NCBI GenBank assembly: GCA_007115705.1
Contig: QXEO01000222.1
Location: 62,001-126,000 of the forward strand
Length of the DNA: 64,000 nucleotides
Direction of reading: 5' to 3'
DNA from: Dactylis glomerata
Taxonomy: Eukaryota; Streptophyta; Magnoliopsida; Poales; Poaceae
Every line of letters starts with the position of its first letter. Position 1 is the first letter of the stretch. A program made the translations under genes and the position numbers. The notes beneath the pieces were generated by a model. The model ran no database searches. It was not told the origin of the DNA and saw nothing but the letters and a program-made list of their open reading frames with translations. This document shows positions 11,076 to 22,405 of the stretch, in pieces.

Positions 11076-12470
11076 TGATACGTCCAAAACGTATCTACTT
11101 TCCCGAACACTTTTGCTACTGTTTCTCCTCTAATTTGTGTGTTTTGAATACAACTAACACGGACTGACACTGTTTTCAGCAGAATTGCTCTGGTGTCTCA
11201 TTTTTGTGCAGAAATTCAACTTCAAGTAAAAATTCAGGAAAAATCATGAAAAATCCTATTTCACCAGAAGACCCACAGATCTAGAATACGAGACGGAGAG
11301 GGGGTTGAGGGGCTGTCACACATAGGTGGCGCGGCCCAGCCCTGGCCGCGCCACCCCTGTGTGAGGAGGCTCCAGGCGCCCACTCGGTCTCCCCTCTCGC
11401 CTACATATACCCCCTGATGACTTAAGATCGGAGAGACGGCGTTTTTCCCAGATAGACTTCCGCTGCGCCGCCGCCATCAGAAACCGCGATTCGGAACCAA
11501 AAACTCCGTTCTGGCACCCTGCCGGGATGGGGATTTGGAGGAGATCTTCATCACCATCACCACCGACGCTCTTCCATCGACCATCCATGACTCCCCCATC
11601 CATGTGTGAGTAATTCCCCCGCTGTAGGTGAGGGGATGGTAGGGATTGGATGAGATTGTTCATGTAATTTGATATGAGATTGATAGGGCATAGTGCCTAG
11701 TATCTTTATTTAGTGCCTATGACATTGTTGCAACTTGTTGTGCTTAATGCTTGTCACTTTGGGCCCGAGTGCCATGATTTCAGATCTGAACATGTTATTA
11801 TTTCTATGATGATACTTGTTGTTTATGGTCTTACCTACAAGTGTATACACATGTTGTTGTCCGGAACCCGAGGCCCCAAAGTGACAGAAATTGGGATAAC
11901 CGGAGGGGATGGCTATGATGTGAGGATCACATGTGTTCACCGAGTGCTAGTGCTTTGCTCCGGTACTTTATTAAAAGGAGTACCTTAATTACCAGTAGTT
12001 TCCCTTGAGGCCCTGCTGCAACAGGCTGGTAGGACAAAAGATGTCGTGCAAGTTTCTCCTTGTGAGCACGTATGACTATATATGGAACACATGCCTATGA
12101 TTGTTTGTACTAGGATGCTTTATCATTATTTATCTGCAATGCCCGTATCTCATTGATTTCATGAATTATCTTATCCATGCAACGCCCGTTATCCATCCCT
12201 ATGCCTACAGTATTTGTTCCTACTGTTTACAACCGTTACTATTACTGCTGCTATTTTACTACTGCTGTTACTATTTCACTACTGTCACCACTATAAAACT
12301 GTTGCTACTGATAAACCACTGCGAGCGAGACTATTTCCAGGTGCAGCTGAATTGACAACTCATCTGTTAAGGCTTACATATATTCTTTGGCTCCCCTTGT
12401 GTCGAATCAATAAATTTGGGTAATACTTCCCTCGAAGACTGTTGTGATCCCCTATACTTGTGGGTCATCA
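11076..12470 (+). repeat. 3' LTR of the Athila-type element
   Basis: A 1,395-bp LTR almost identical to 2988-4384, followed by the target duplication CATTG (12471-12475). Confidence 0.9.
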
Positions 12471-12475
12471 CATTG

Positions 12476-13417
12476 CTAAAGCTGACATTGGTCGAGGGAT
12501 TCATCTTCATCTTTAGTGTCTCGAGGTTGCCTCATGTGTTGCCTCCAGTCTAAGCAAGGGTTAAGAGGGAGTGGGGTGAGTAACGAGCGTTACCCAGCAA
12601 GTTCATATAAGAGATAAGGTGTTTGATGCACTATCTACAGCCTTAGACAGAAGAGTCGTTTGGCAATGCAAGTTTTCATAAACATTTCTTCAAGATGTTG
12701 CTTTTATTCAAAAGAACTATGTCCGCCAGCCTTCACAGGTTGATTAGAGCTTCGATGGGCTCCTTTCCTGCCGTGTTCACAGCTCCTTCCCGGAACAGGG
12801 AGTATCCAGATACTTTCTTACACTCTGCAGAGGTGGTCACTTGTACCCATGAGAGATCAAAGCCTTGCTGCACATCCGAGTCATGAGCTCGTCCACACTT
12901 CCTTTGTATGGGGCCCAGTCTTGTGATCCAAGCCAATCACTGTTCTTCTCCACGACCCCACAAACCCACCCTTTTGTAAGTCCATCCTCCCCTATACCAC
13001 ATATGTAGACTGATTGGCACACTGGTCCTCACCTATACACTATGGATGCTCCCATAGGCCGACTGTTCCGGACCCAGATGCCCGCTCCTATACAATATGG
13101 GTAGACTGATCTGGATGACTCTTACAATCCATCATAGATCAATTAGCAAGTCTGTCCTACTATAGGCAGACTAGCAGGAAATGCATTTCCCCCCTTTACC
13201 ATATAGTAGCCTAGGCAAGACAACTCTCGCTACTGATCCGTTGGCATGCGAGAGGAAAAAGATACAGCTGACTTCTCCGTTCCATTCCAGATCTCATGGT
13301 TGACCGTTATTTACGGCGCTAGAATCACTGGCGACATTTGTTATTAGTCTTAGGTGAACTTTCTAGTTGCAGTGGGACCCCCACCATACTCATACCATGG
13401 TCCCACTGCCCACCATC
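12476..13417 (-). mobile_element. Long-LTR fragment, continuation of 2618-2987
   Basis: Aligns by eye with about 23585-24345 of the solo LTR (shared blocks AGTGGGGTGAGTAA, CTCCTTCCCGGAACA, TTTCTTACACTCTGCAGAGG, GAGATCAAAGCCTTGCTGCA). It ends at 13417, where the similarity to the 23116 copy stops and an unrelated TGTCGG sequence begins. Only about the first 1.3 kb of a 4.7-kb LTR is present. Confidence 0.7.
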
Positions 13418-14691
13418 TGTCGGTGGAATGGATATCGGGATATCCCGGTCCACCTGCTTCTGGGCCACGTCATCGGCCCACCTTCAGAATTGACGACCCA
13501 ATCTACGAAGAAGACCCTCACGAGGAGGCGCCTCGTGAGGAGAACGACGACACAAACGGCTAAGGACCAGAAGACCTCCTCACGAGCCCCCGCTGGTGAG
13601 GAGAGGAAGTACGCCCATGTCAGCTCAGCACGTTTGCGTGTAGAGCAAGAAGACAATGGCCAGAAGACCGCGTACCTCCCACGCTACCCCCGATAGGGAG
13701 GAGACCAACTTTCTCTGTGCCTGCCCAAAGCGGCACAGTTGTCGTGGTTTCATCAACAGATCTGCCATAGGGGTAGGGATATGGCGGTTTGTGGAAGGGG
13801 GTGAACACGGAGGAGCGATCCAGGACGGTGGTAGCACGAGTTTACCCAGCTTCAGATCCCGCAACGGTGGCGAGACCCTACGTGCTGCTATAATTCACTA
13901 TAAGGCAACAAGTGCTCGGTTACAATGATGAGGTTGGCTGTTTCGCTATGCGATTGGCCATATAGCTCTAATCTTGCCTCAAGGGCTGCTCCATGCCGGG
14001 CTTATAAAGGCGCCTGGCGTGGGCTACACGTTGGTACCGGAGCGGATACAACTTGGAGTCCTAGACTAAGTCCTATGCGTGCGCTACAAGGTCTCCCGCC
14101 ATGGGCCGTCACCAAACCCGCCATGGGCCGTCTTCCGGATCCGCCATAAGCTCGCCTCTAGTAGCCCGCCATGGACTAGTCTCTGGATCCGCCATAAGCG
14201 CCTGCATCCAGTACCGCCGTGCCAACTTCAGCAACTGGGCCGCCCGGTATGGCAAATCCGCCATACCACCCCTGATGGGCCACCCTGGCTTGCTGAATTA
14301 GGACTACGTCGCTGGTATACCTATTTGGCATATCCCCAACAGTAGCCCCCAGGGAACTTCAAGATCACCATCTTCATCCGCCATATTCGTCCTTGATAAG
14401 TCATTTCCGCCATAGCTCTTCTTCGCTGGGATGGCGGTTACCTTGATGTTCCTTTTCCATCTATCAATCCGTCGTAAATAACGGATCAAGCGACGTAGTA
14501 ATCTTAGCGAGATTTTCGGGATCCGATGGATAATACCGTTGAAATCCGCCGTAAATTTCGGCATACAGTTCCTTCTAGGGCAAGACTCACAGAGTTACTT
14601 TTTTACCCTTGGACACGTGTCGCCAGATTAGGGTTTCTGCGATTGGGATGAGCGGTGGTGAGGGCGGGCATGAATCTCGAGGCCCGGGGTC

Positions 14692-14699
14692 TATATATA
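14692..14699 (+). promoter_or_regulatory. TATA box of the five-exon gene
   Basis: TATATATA in the context GGTCTATATATACCCC, about 155 bp upstream of the ATG at 14853 and followed by a pyrimidine-rich CCCCCGTCGCC leader. Spacing and context are those of a plant polymerase II promoter. Confidence 0.55.
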
Positions 14700-14852
14700 C
14701 CCCAGCCTCTTACCCCCGGCCGGTCACTCCGTCATTCGCCCCCGTCGCCTCTTTCTCTTCAGCGCCACCACGAGAGCTTCGCGATCTCCGACGAGCCACC
14801 GCGGAAGACCTCGTCGCTGGCAGCACTTCTCGCCGGACCACTTTGCTAAGTC

Positions 14853-17504
14853 ATGGATTCCGGATCGCCAGCCCATCACTATTCCGATGCTGAGGAGGAA
14901 GACTCTCCTCTGCAACAGTCAGTCCAGGGAGATCATTCTGGGATGGCGGATTTGGACCCAGAAGACAATATGTCTAAAGCCGAGGAGGAGATGGCGGGTG
15001 CAAACCCAGATGACCCCGCAGCAGATGGCGAGGCTGAGGAGGAGGAAGCGGAAGACGAAGAGGAGCAGATTCCCCAGAACCTTCATGGGTACTGGCAGAA
15101 ATCCAGCATCAAGGATTCTGACGTCCAAATTATGGAGAGCGAGGGTACTGTCGCTCCTCAAGCTGAGTCGGGATGGCGGACTGACTTCAAGGCCCCAGTG
15201 CCTCTTCCTAACCCCTCCGAAATCGTGATGCTCAAATTTCACGTGGAGAGGGGTCTCAGTATGCCTCCATCTCTTTTCTTCACGAATCTTCTGAAGTATT
15301 ATGGCCTGCAGCTCCATCACATATCACCAAACAGCTTGGTGTCTGTGGCGGGTTACGCTGCTTTATGCGAGGGATACCTTGGGATCCGCCCCAGGGTAGA
15401 CCTCTTCCAACTCTTTTTCTCCGTGCGTGCCAATTATGAAGACGACGGATCTCTTCAAACCTGCGGAACCGTTTGCTTCCTTCCACGCAGGTCGAAAGAG
15501 TACCCCTTCATCGCGCCACTGGACTCCACCATCGGATGGAGAGGATCCTGGTTCTATATGGCGGACAAGCCTGCGCCATCCCAACCCCGTGGCCTTCCTC
15601 CATTCAAGAACGTTGCTGCTGAATCCCACGACACCTGGATAGCTGTCAATGACGAAACCGCCACTCCCTATGTCAAGCTCCTGGCTCGGCGGATTGCCAA
15701 GCTAACTGTGGATGGCTTGAAGGGGATCGACACCATCAACTGCTGGATATCCCGGCGGATCCAGCCGCTGCAACACCGCGATCGCCTGATGCATGAGTAT
15801 ACTGGTGCAAATGATGGCATGCGTTGTTCAGACCAGGAGCTGGACCCCAAAATTGTCGAGAAGCGCATTCGTTCCTTGATGAAGTCTCCTAGGAAGAAGC
15901 CCCTGAAGTTTGGCATGGCTATGTTCGAGAATGGCACCTGTCCTCCGGTAAGTTCCCTTTCCGCCATAATACTATATAGTATTTTTATGCTTTATAGGAC
16001 ATAACACTCATCTTATCACCAGCTCAAATCACTTGGCTCTGCTCACTTCGCCCATCCCCTTCGCCGCTCCAACCTCAAATCTGCCGCTAAGGAAGAAGTA
16101 GTTCATTCTAGCGGAAACAAGGAGGAGATGGCGGGGAATGTTGAAGATACAGCCCATACGACCCAAGAGAAGGCGGTTTCCAAGAAACGTGGCGGTAGCG
16201 GGAAAACTCTTGGCGGTGGCGGGAAAGCTACGAATTCCCGTCGTTTTGAAACTCAACGTAGGGCGGAGTTAGAAACGCCATCCGAGAGTACCGCTACCAT
16301 CAATCTGCCCAAGTCAAGGTAATTCTTTGGACACCCTTCTTCATTGTTTTACTGCTTTTCATTTCTAATTCCTTTCCTCTTAGAAGAAAGAAGCCAACTG
16401 TCAAGGAGCCATCCTCCAAGCGAGCCAAGCCCTCCCCTGCCGCTATCCCGCTCACCCCTGACGCACCAGCCCCCTCCTCTATTCGTATTGATATTGATAT
16501 GGAGGATGCTGGTGGTCAGTTTGACCCCATACCAGAAATCAACCCAACGACTGAAGCTGCGGCTAATGATGTCGTCCAAAGCGAAAAGGTTTCTGGCTCT
16601 CAAGGTCAAGTGGCGGATACTCCGTCTGGGGGTAGCTCATACTGGAGACAGAAGCAACTTGAGGTTGTCAATCTTATTTCGAGCCAGGAAGATGCTAGCA
16701 ACCAGCTGTCCAGCGGCATTGCCGCTTTTGTTGAGAAAACATCGACTATGAAGAAGGTATGTACTCCCAGTAGCCCCCGAGCGCCATGGCGGATTTTCAA
16801 ATTTTAATCCGCTATGGGGCTCCAAGGTTGACTTACTGTAAGTTTTTGAATAGCTTTAGCCCTCGAGTGCTGGTAGTTCATCCAGTGCTCTATAGAGAAC
16901 TTTAAATTTTCACACTGAGTAGCCCCCGAGCATTATGGCAGATAATTATCCGGCATAAAGCTCTTAGAAGACAAAATCAGCATAAGTAGTCCCCGAGCAT
17001 CATGGCGGATTCATCCATCGTGATGCTCTAAGAGTAACAAAAAAGAATCAGTGAGTAGCCCCCGAGCGTTATGGCGGATTCACATCCGGCATAAAGCTCT
17101 AAGAGTGACTAACACTTCAAATTTTGCCAGAACTACAAGAAGTTGGTGGAGGACCTGGTCCAGGTCGTCAGCTCGCAGGAGAAGGAGCTGGCGGAGAAAG
17201 GCGCCCTTGTGGCGGATTTGCGGCAGCAGCTTGAGAATAGCGGTACTTTAACCTTAAGTTTTCTTTCCCTTATGCTTATTCAATCAACGCTGAGCTGACA
17301 AGATTCCGCCATGCAGACGCTGCCAAGCTCAAGTCCACACTCGAGGGGATGAAGAAAGGCCACGCCATTGCGATGGATGGGCTGAATGAGCAGCTCCGGA
17401 AATCGCTGGCTGAAAACGCCACCCTCGAGAGGCAGCTGAAGGACCAGGAGAACCAGGGCAAGAAGAAGGACAAGGAGATAGCGGATCTCCGCAAAGCCGC
17501 CGCT
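14853..17504 (+). CDS. PF04195-like 'putative gypsy type transposon' protein, five exons, 3' truncated
   Basis: I infer exons 14853-15947, 16023-16318, 16384-16756, 17131-17242 and 17317-17504. Every intron has GT...AG ends and the phases agree (0, 2, 0, 1), giving about 688 codons without a stop. The N-terminus is very acidic. Residues about 120-300 carry the family core (S-L-F-F-T-N-L-L-K-Y-Y-G-L-Q-L...A-A-L-C-E-G-Y-L-G-I-R-P). A Ser/Lys/Pro linker follows, and exons 4-5 encode a heptad-rich coiled coil. The frame runs into the N at 17505. Such proteins are common in grass retroelements; their biochemical role is unknown. The intact splice signals suggest recent function or mobility. Confidence 0.7.
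16769..17110 (+). repeat. Intronic minisatellite, about 67-bp unit
   Basis: Copies start AGTAGCCCCCGAGC...ATGGCGGAT...GCTCTAAGAG near 16769, 16919, 16986 and 17054, with a degenerate copy near 16858. All lie in intron 3 of the PF04195-like gene; intron 3 is about five times longer than the others because of them. Confidence 0.7.
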
Positions 17505-17505
17505 N
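17505..17505. other. Ambiguous base at the palindrome boundary
   Basis: A single N sits exactly where the left arm of the palindrome ends and the coiled-coil exon stops. It probably marks a contig join or collapsed gap. Confidence 0.8.
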
Positions 17506-17725
17506 TTTTGTTGTAATAACACTTAGCACTGGGATGTTCTCATACGAGAGCATTTCCTTATCAGCATGACTTTGGTTTGTATTATTAAGTGAATTTTTGT
17601 ATTTGGCCCCGCTATGTTTCGGTTGTACCACTCTGAGGGATGTAATACTTGCGGAGCGATGTTCTGCAAGTTTTATGTCAACGACTTGCATACTACAACA
17701 TGCAGTGGTATGCTGGGTCACCGCA
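17506..17725 (-). mobile_element. Partial long LTR in the left arm
   Basis: Reverse complement of 23116-23335. It ends GGGTCACCGCA followed by CCCCC, one side of the GGGGG target duplication. Its presence shows that the arm was copied after the LTR inserted, or that the assembly duplicated it. Confidence 0.85.
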
Positions 17726-17730
17726 CCCCC

Positions 17731-18165
17731 GGCCACTGCGGCGCGGGTGCTCGAGGACTCTGTCGACGAAGGAGCCAGCTGGTTCCTGTGCGACGCCGAC
17801 GCGATGGGGTTCGAGGGCGGCGTGTCCACCGTGGGCAGCGTGTCCGCCGTGGGCGGCGCCGAGGAGCTCCGCCCTGGCCAGATCTACTTTGTGCTCCCCG
17901 CTGACGCCCTTTTCAACGGGCTCCGGCGGGAGGACATCGCCGCGCTTGCCGTCAGGGCCTCTTCGGCGCTTGTCAAGAAGGCCAACAGCGGACGGCGGAG
18001 CCGCGCCGGATCCGTGTCGCCGCTCGTGTTCGTCCCGCCGCCAGAGGAGAAGCTTGACCCGGCTGCTGCCTACAAGACCGTGCCGGCATTGGCGGCCAAG
18101 AGGCGCCCGGTGGCGCGCGCGAAGAGCGCTGGGAGGCTGCAGACGCGGTTTGCCCCCGATCTGGT
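17731..18165 (+). pseudogene. PADRE/DUF4228 gene, 3' part (left-arm copy)
   Basis: Inverted copy of 22676-23110, reading from the position equivalent to residue 40 to the MITE insertion. The signature R-P-G-Q-I-Y-F-V-L-P...L-R-R-E-D-I-A-A-L-A-V-R-A-S-S-A-L is intact. It has no start codon of its own and no 5' part on this side; upstream is the LTR fragment and then an N. See the right-arm entry for the whole gene. Confidence 0.8.
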
Positions 18166-18435
18166 CATAGTGGGGAGTAACTTAGACTAGTAACATACAT
18201 ATGTTACTAGCCTATGTTACCACCTCTATAGTGCATAATAACATAATGGTAGTATAATGCATAACTACATTAATTAGCTTATAGACTTATTTTACCTTAA
18301 AAAGTGTGATGTTACATTAACATAGCTAGTTACCACTAGCATCTTTCTCTTTATTAAATAACACGCTATGTCATCAAAATGCCTAGTTAGCATTACATGT
18401 ATCTTATGTTACTACTTAAATTACTCCCCGCTATG
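18166..18435. mobile_element. MITE at the 3' end of the PADRE frame (left arm)
   Basis: A 270-bp AT-rich element with imperfect inverted termini: CATAGTGGGGAGTAACTTAG at the left against CATAGCGGGGAGTAATTTAA read inwards from the right. It has no coding capacity. A TA...TA duplication is possible, but the boundary is ambiguous because the flanks are themselves palindromic, so I do not assign a superfamily. The same element is at 22406-22675 in the right arm. Confidence 0.7.
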
Positions 18436-19200
18436 AGCAGTCTGAATGCGACACGAGTGAGTGATTCACCGAACGCCGCTTCGCGTGATCGAACCCGATG
18501 CGCAAGAACAGAAATTTGGGGATTGATTCCCGTCACCGACATGGAGGCCCTCCGACCATTCTGGAGCAAGGACTCGGGGGCGGTATTGATGTCGCGAGGC
18601 TGGCGAGGACCAGCATCAGCGGCCGAGAAAGCGGAGGGCCGTCAGATCCCTATCGGACTAACGTTGCCGGCTTGATGCGGAAGATATTATAACGTCAATG
18701 CAGATGCGGCTGATGGGACAAAATTTGTTGGAACGAAATTTTGATCGCGCTAGTAGAGTAGGTTGTGTGAAAATGACGGACGGAGATAGGATTTCCGTGT
18801 GAATACAAGCTATTGAATTTTGCCAAAACATGCACTCTAACTGTGCATTGCTATGTTTTCGTCGGTTACTCCGTTATGTAGCCTGGGATGTTAGAGACCT
18901 GAAGACAATGTTAAGAAATCTAACCTTTTTATGAAAGTTTACCTTGATATGAACTTGTTTCAAATTTTTAGCCATATCTAACCTATTTTGGTACCTCCAA
19001 ACACTCCCGCGGTACCATTATACGTGGCTTACATGGGTTACATCCATGGCGGTAGGATTAGGCGTGGTACCGCCAAGTGGTAGGAATTTTTGACAAAAGA
19101 GACCAGCTGTACCAATGAATTGTCAAAAAGGACCACTCTTGAATAAATTTGTCAAAAAGGACCACCCGTCGGTGGCGGCAGGAGTGCGCAGGCGACACGT
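18436..19200. other. 3' flank of the PADRE gene and start of another repeat
   Basis: Directly after the MITE a frame reads E-Q-S-E-C-D-T-S-E-stop (18435-18464), a candidate tail of the PADRE protein. The rest has no convincing gene. From about 18960 the sequence looks repetitive, with TTGTCAAAAAGGACCAC twice (about 19114 and 19150). Confidence 0.5.
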
Positions 19201-20691
19201 GTAACGTGCCGCCTGGGCCGGTGACGGCACACACTTGCCGCCAGCGAGAACGCCGACACGTCGCCAGCCGTCCATCGCTGTTAGCACTGCGGGCCCTGCC
19301 GCCTGGGGGGGTGCCGGCATGCTTGCGGGGCAGCCTGCCACCATCGGCGGTGGCGGCACCCTTGGAGCCTGCCTCCGGTTCTGATTCCTATGCATGGCTT
19401 TGATTCCCACACAAATTGGAAGCTTTGTCCTGGCAGGGGAGGCAGATTGTTTAGATTTTCCAGGGCATCTCGTAACGGCGCTGATTTTCATGGCATCTTG
19501 CATGCGTGTATCACTAGTATTGCATGCGGTGTGTTGCTTTGATACACTATTTGGTACAGCGAATAGACTCAAATTATTACGAAACATGAAGCGACGTGCG
19601 CTGTTGCTACAGATATAGTGCAGTAATCTGACCACCGAAAGTGTAATTGGATGAGATTGGTGTGATTCAGAACCAGCACGTCTCTTTTGAAAGGCAGCAG
19701 GTGCTGCGAGACTCATCACTCTCCCATACTCTCTACTTCTTCGCTCTCATACTAGCCTGGGGAAGATTAGGAGATAGGAAGTGAAGATCTTTAGCAAGTG
19801 AAGATCATTAGCAACGGGAGATCATGAGATGAATGAGTAGAAGAAAATTCATATCAAGGTAAGATTTCTCACATGATTAGTTCTCTAATTTCATGATAGT
19901 CATCCTTAAGAAGGAAAAATATCATTATTGTATTGAAACCAATGATTTTATGCGTCATAGGTGGAGTATAGAATGCATATGATGCTGTTATTATTTGATA
20001 AAAGTATGTAGCATTACTCGAAGTGGAGCTTTAATCCTTCAATTTGAGGTATAAAATCCATCTCGTATTTAATTTTTATAATTGTATAAACAGCATGTGC
20101 TATTAGCAATTCAAAATTTAGTATAAGCTAGGTGTGTTATTAATAATTCAAAGTTTATTTCAGGTGGATTTAAATTTGAACGTGATTGAATCATTTGTAA
20201 TTGGGATTATTCAGCCACAGAAAAATTAGCGGAAGACGGTCTTCAAGTTGAGGTAAAAATTATCTGGTGTTCTTAGTGTTGTATGTAGTTTTGTAAAATG
20301 TATCTTGTTAGAATGGAAATATGAAGTAAGTTAATAAAATTAATGTACATAGACATGCGAGTAAACTTAATTAAATGGAAAAGAATACGTAGATACTATA
20401 GTTATGTCGATAGTATAGTTGTAGTAAAATTGTTATGATATTATAAACATAATTGAGATATGTTAGTATTCTTTGGCCAAAAAATTACATTCATAGGACA
20501 ATATTGTGTTGAAATAGGTAGCCTTGTACTAATATAAAAATGATAAGGTATATTTGATATAATTGAATTTTTTTATCATACATAGGATTAAAAGATATAA
20601 AATGTCGTGTTGGTATAATTATAAAAATTAAAAAAACAAGCTAGCCTTGTACTAATATCCTTTTTAAATTTTTGGTTGTACGGTAGGTACA
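19201..20691. other. Palindrome spacer, non-coding part
   Basis: GC-rich to about 19400 (CCGCC/GGCGG-rich), then AT-rich. No reading frame with a recognisable domain. A run of short A/T stretches precedes the ORF at 20692. Confidence 0.5.
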
Positions 20692-21175
20692 ATGGAAAAT
20701 TTATTAGTGTTTTATGGGGATGTGGTACGCGACGAAATATCTGGGCTAGATGTGTCTCAGTGCGAGTCTATAAATGTTCTAGTGAGAGACATGGAGAACC
20801 TAGATTTTGCGGAAGTGAGGAAATGCATCCGGATGCAGTTTGGTCCTGAGATGCGGGGGAAGAAGATGACCGTTGAGGCCGTCATATGTGTGGGAGGGGA
20901 TGATGGGACAGCTCCCCGTTGGGGTCTGCGGGAGGTGAAAGGAAATAACTTATGGAGGACATACATGAGGTTTGCAACCACGCCTGGCGCCGCTATGTTT
21001 CAAAGGCCGATGGTGTATGTGCAGTTTGTCTCTCCTAATGATGAGCCTGGATGCAGTAGCGGCGCTCCAGAGGCACAGCTAGCCATCACAGGTGGCCCCA
21101 GCAGCGGCCGATCGGAGCCGATGGAACTTGAGCTTGTGCCCGACCCAGGCTATTTGAAAGAGCATGTGCCCCCAT
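20692..21175 (+). pseudogene. MULE-type N-terminal domain fragment (tentative)
   Basis: An open frame from ATG at 20692 starting with L-L-V-F-Y-G-D-V-V-R-D-E, followed by D-V-S-x-C-E-S and later W-G-L-R-E-V-K-G-N-N-L-W-R-T-Y-M-R-F-A. This organisation resembles the N-terminal region of plant Mutator-like (MULE) proteins, as I recall them; no catalytic transposase domain follows. At about 21176 the frame runs into an unrelated repeat starting TGTGTGGTTTTGG, which adds about 25 foreign codons before a stop at 21250. The AG just before the ATG could also be a splice acceptor, so this may be an internal exon. Confidence 0.4.
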
Positions 21176-21640
21176 GTGTGGTTTTGGTAATTAATGACAA
21201 TCCCTATGGACTAATGTTTGCATCGAGTTATATTTGTAGGACTTGTCCGTAGACAACGCTTGAGCCATTTGTTGGGTTCAAGGTTGTAAGAAGTTGAATA
21301 TAAAGAAGATTATATGATGATCAAGGTGTTATTCAAGGAGTGATCCGAAGTTTGGTCATAAGGGAGTTGAGCCTATATAGAGTGTGAACTCTCATGTGCA
21401 TTCTCAAGACATCATCATTATGAAAGAAGAAGATGAAGTGCAATGTTGATCAAGTCGAAGCGCAAGATCAAGATAGGCTTCTAGAAGATATCATTTGCTT
21501 GAAGCTCGGTTTCCATTTGGTGGTAATGGACATGTGAAGATATTTCTCTAGTGTCTCTCCCATAGTGAAGTATGGGGGAGCAATCCGCAATACTTCACCG
21601 AGCAAGCGCAATCAAGAAAGGTAGTCCAACTTGAGAAGAT
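21176..21640. repeat. Unclassified repeat fragment
   Basis: Starts TGTGTGGTTTTGGTAATTAA and includes GAAGTATGGGGGAGCAATCCGC, wording I associate with dispersed Triticeae repeats. It interrupts the MULE-like frame and ends abruptly at the inner edge of the right arm (21641). No coding capacity seen. Confidence 0.4.
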
Positions 21641-22405
21641 ACGTGTCGCCTGCGCACTCCTGCCGCCACCGACGGGTGGTCCTTTTTGACAAATTTATTC
21701 AAGAGTGGTCCTTTTTGACAATTCATTGGTACAGCTGGTCTCTTTTGTCAAAAATTCCTACCACTTGGCGGTACCACGCCTAATCCTACCGCCATGGATG
21801 TAACCCATGTAAGCCACGTATAATGGTACCGCGGGAGTGTTTGGAGGTACCAAAATAGGTTAGATATGGCTAAAAATTTGAAACAAGTTCATATCAAGGT
21901 AAACTTTCATAAAAAGGTTAGATTTCTTAACATTGTCTTCAGGTCTCTAACATCCCAGGCTACATAACGGAGTAACCGACGAAAACATAGCAATGCACAG
22001 TTAGAGTGCATGTTTTGGCAAAATTCAATAGCTTGTATTCACACGGAAATCCTATCTCCGTCCGTCATTTTCACACAACCTACTCTACTAGCGCGATCAA
22101 AATTTCGTTCCAACAAATTTTGTCCCATCAGCCGCATCTGCATTGACGTTATAATATCTTCCGCATCAAGCCGGCAACGTTAGTCCGATAGGGATCTGAC
22201 GGCCCTCCGCTTTCTCGGCCGCTGATGCTGGTCCTCGCCAGCCTCGCGACATCAATACCGCCCCCGAGTCCTTGCTCCAGAATGGTCGGAGGGCCTCCAT
22301 GTCGGTGACGGGAATCAATCCCCAAATTTCTGTTCTTGCGCATCGGGTTCGATCACGCGAAGCGGCGTTCGGTGAATCACTCACTCGTGTCGCATTCAGA
22401 CTGCT

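Larger units (their letters stand above)
2988..12470 (+). mobile_element. Complete Athila-type Ty3/gypsy element without pol
   Basis: Two long direct repeats (2988-4384 and 11076-12470) start TGATACGTCC and end TCATCA. The element is flanked by the 5-bp duplication CATTG (2983-2987, 12471-12475). A tRNA-Asp type primer site follows the 5' LTR (4396-4413) and the polypurine tract AAGCTTGGGGGGAGT precedes the 3' LTR (11061-11075). The interior encodes gag-protease (4473-7124) and an Athila ORF1-like protein (7958-8953). There is no reverse transcriptase, RNase H or integrase, so it is non-autonomous. The LTRs are nearly identical by eye, so the insertion is fairly recent. A Sabrina-like assignment is possible but unverified. 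Confidence 0.9.
13418..17504 (+). mobile_element. Truncated retroelement carrying a PF04195-type gene
   Basis: Begins TGTCGGTGG at the point where the long LTR is interrupted. A candidate LTR spans 13418 to about 14342 (TG...CCCCAACA) with a TATA-like TATAAAGG near 14004. The gene 14853-17504 follows. The 3' portion is missing because the sequence meets an N at 17505 and then the palindrome, so no second LTR or duplication can be checked. The LTR assignment is tentative; the gene content is much firmer. Confidence 0.5.
17506..19200 (+). repeat. Left arm of a 1,695-bp inverted repeat
   Basis: Every position compared obeys left + right = 40841 with 21641-23335, and the encoded frames are identical in both arms. 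Contents in order: partial LTR (17506-17725), PADRE gene 3' part (17731-18165), MITE (18166-18435), gene 3' flank, and a tail with TTGTCAAAAAGGACCAC repeats. The inner boundary is ACACGT at 19200. Confidence 0.9.

Noticed and set aside
17649..18170. Arg/Ser/Pro-rich ORFs overlapping the PADRE frame
   Set aside because: Shadow frames of the PADRE coding region, which has clear domain matches.
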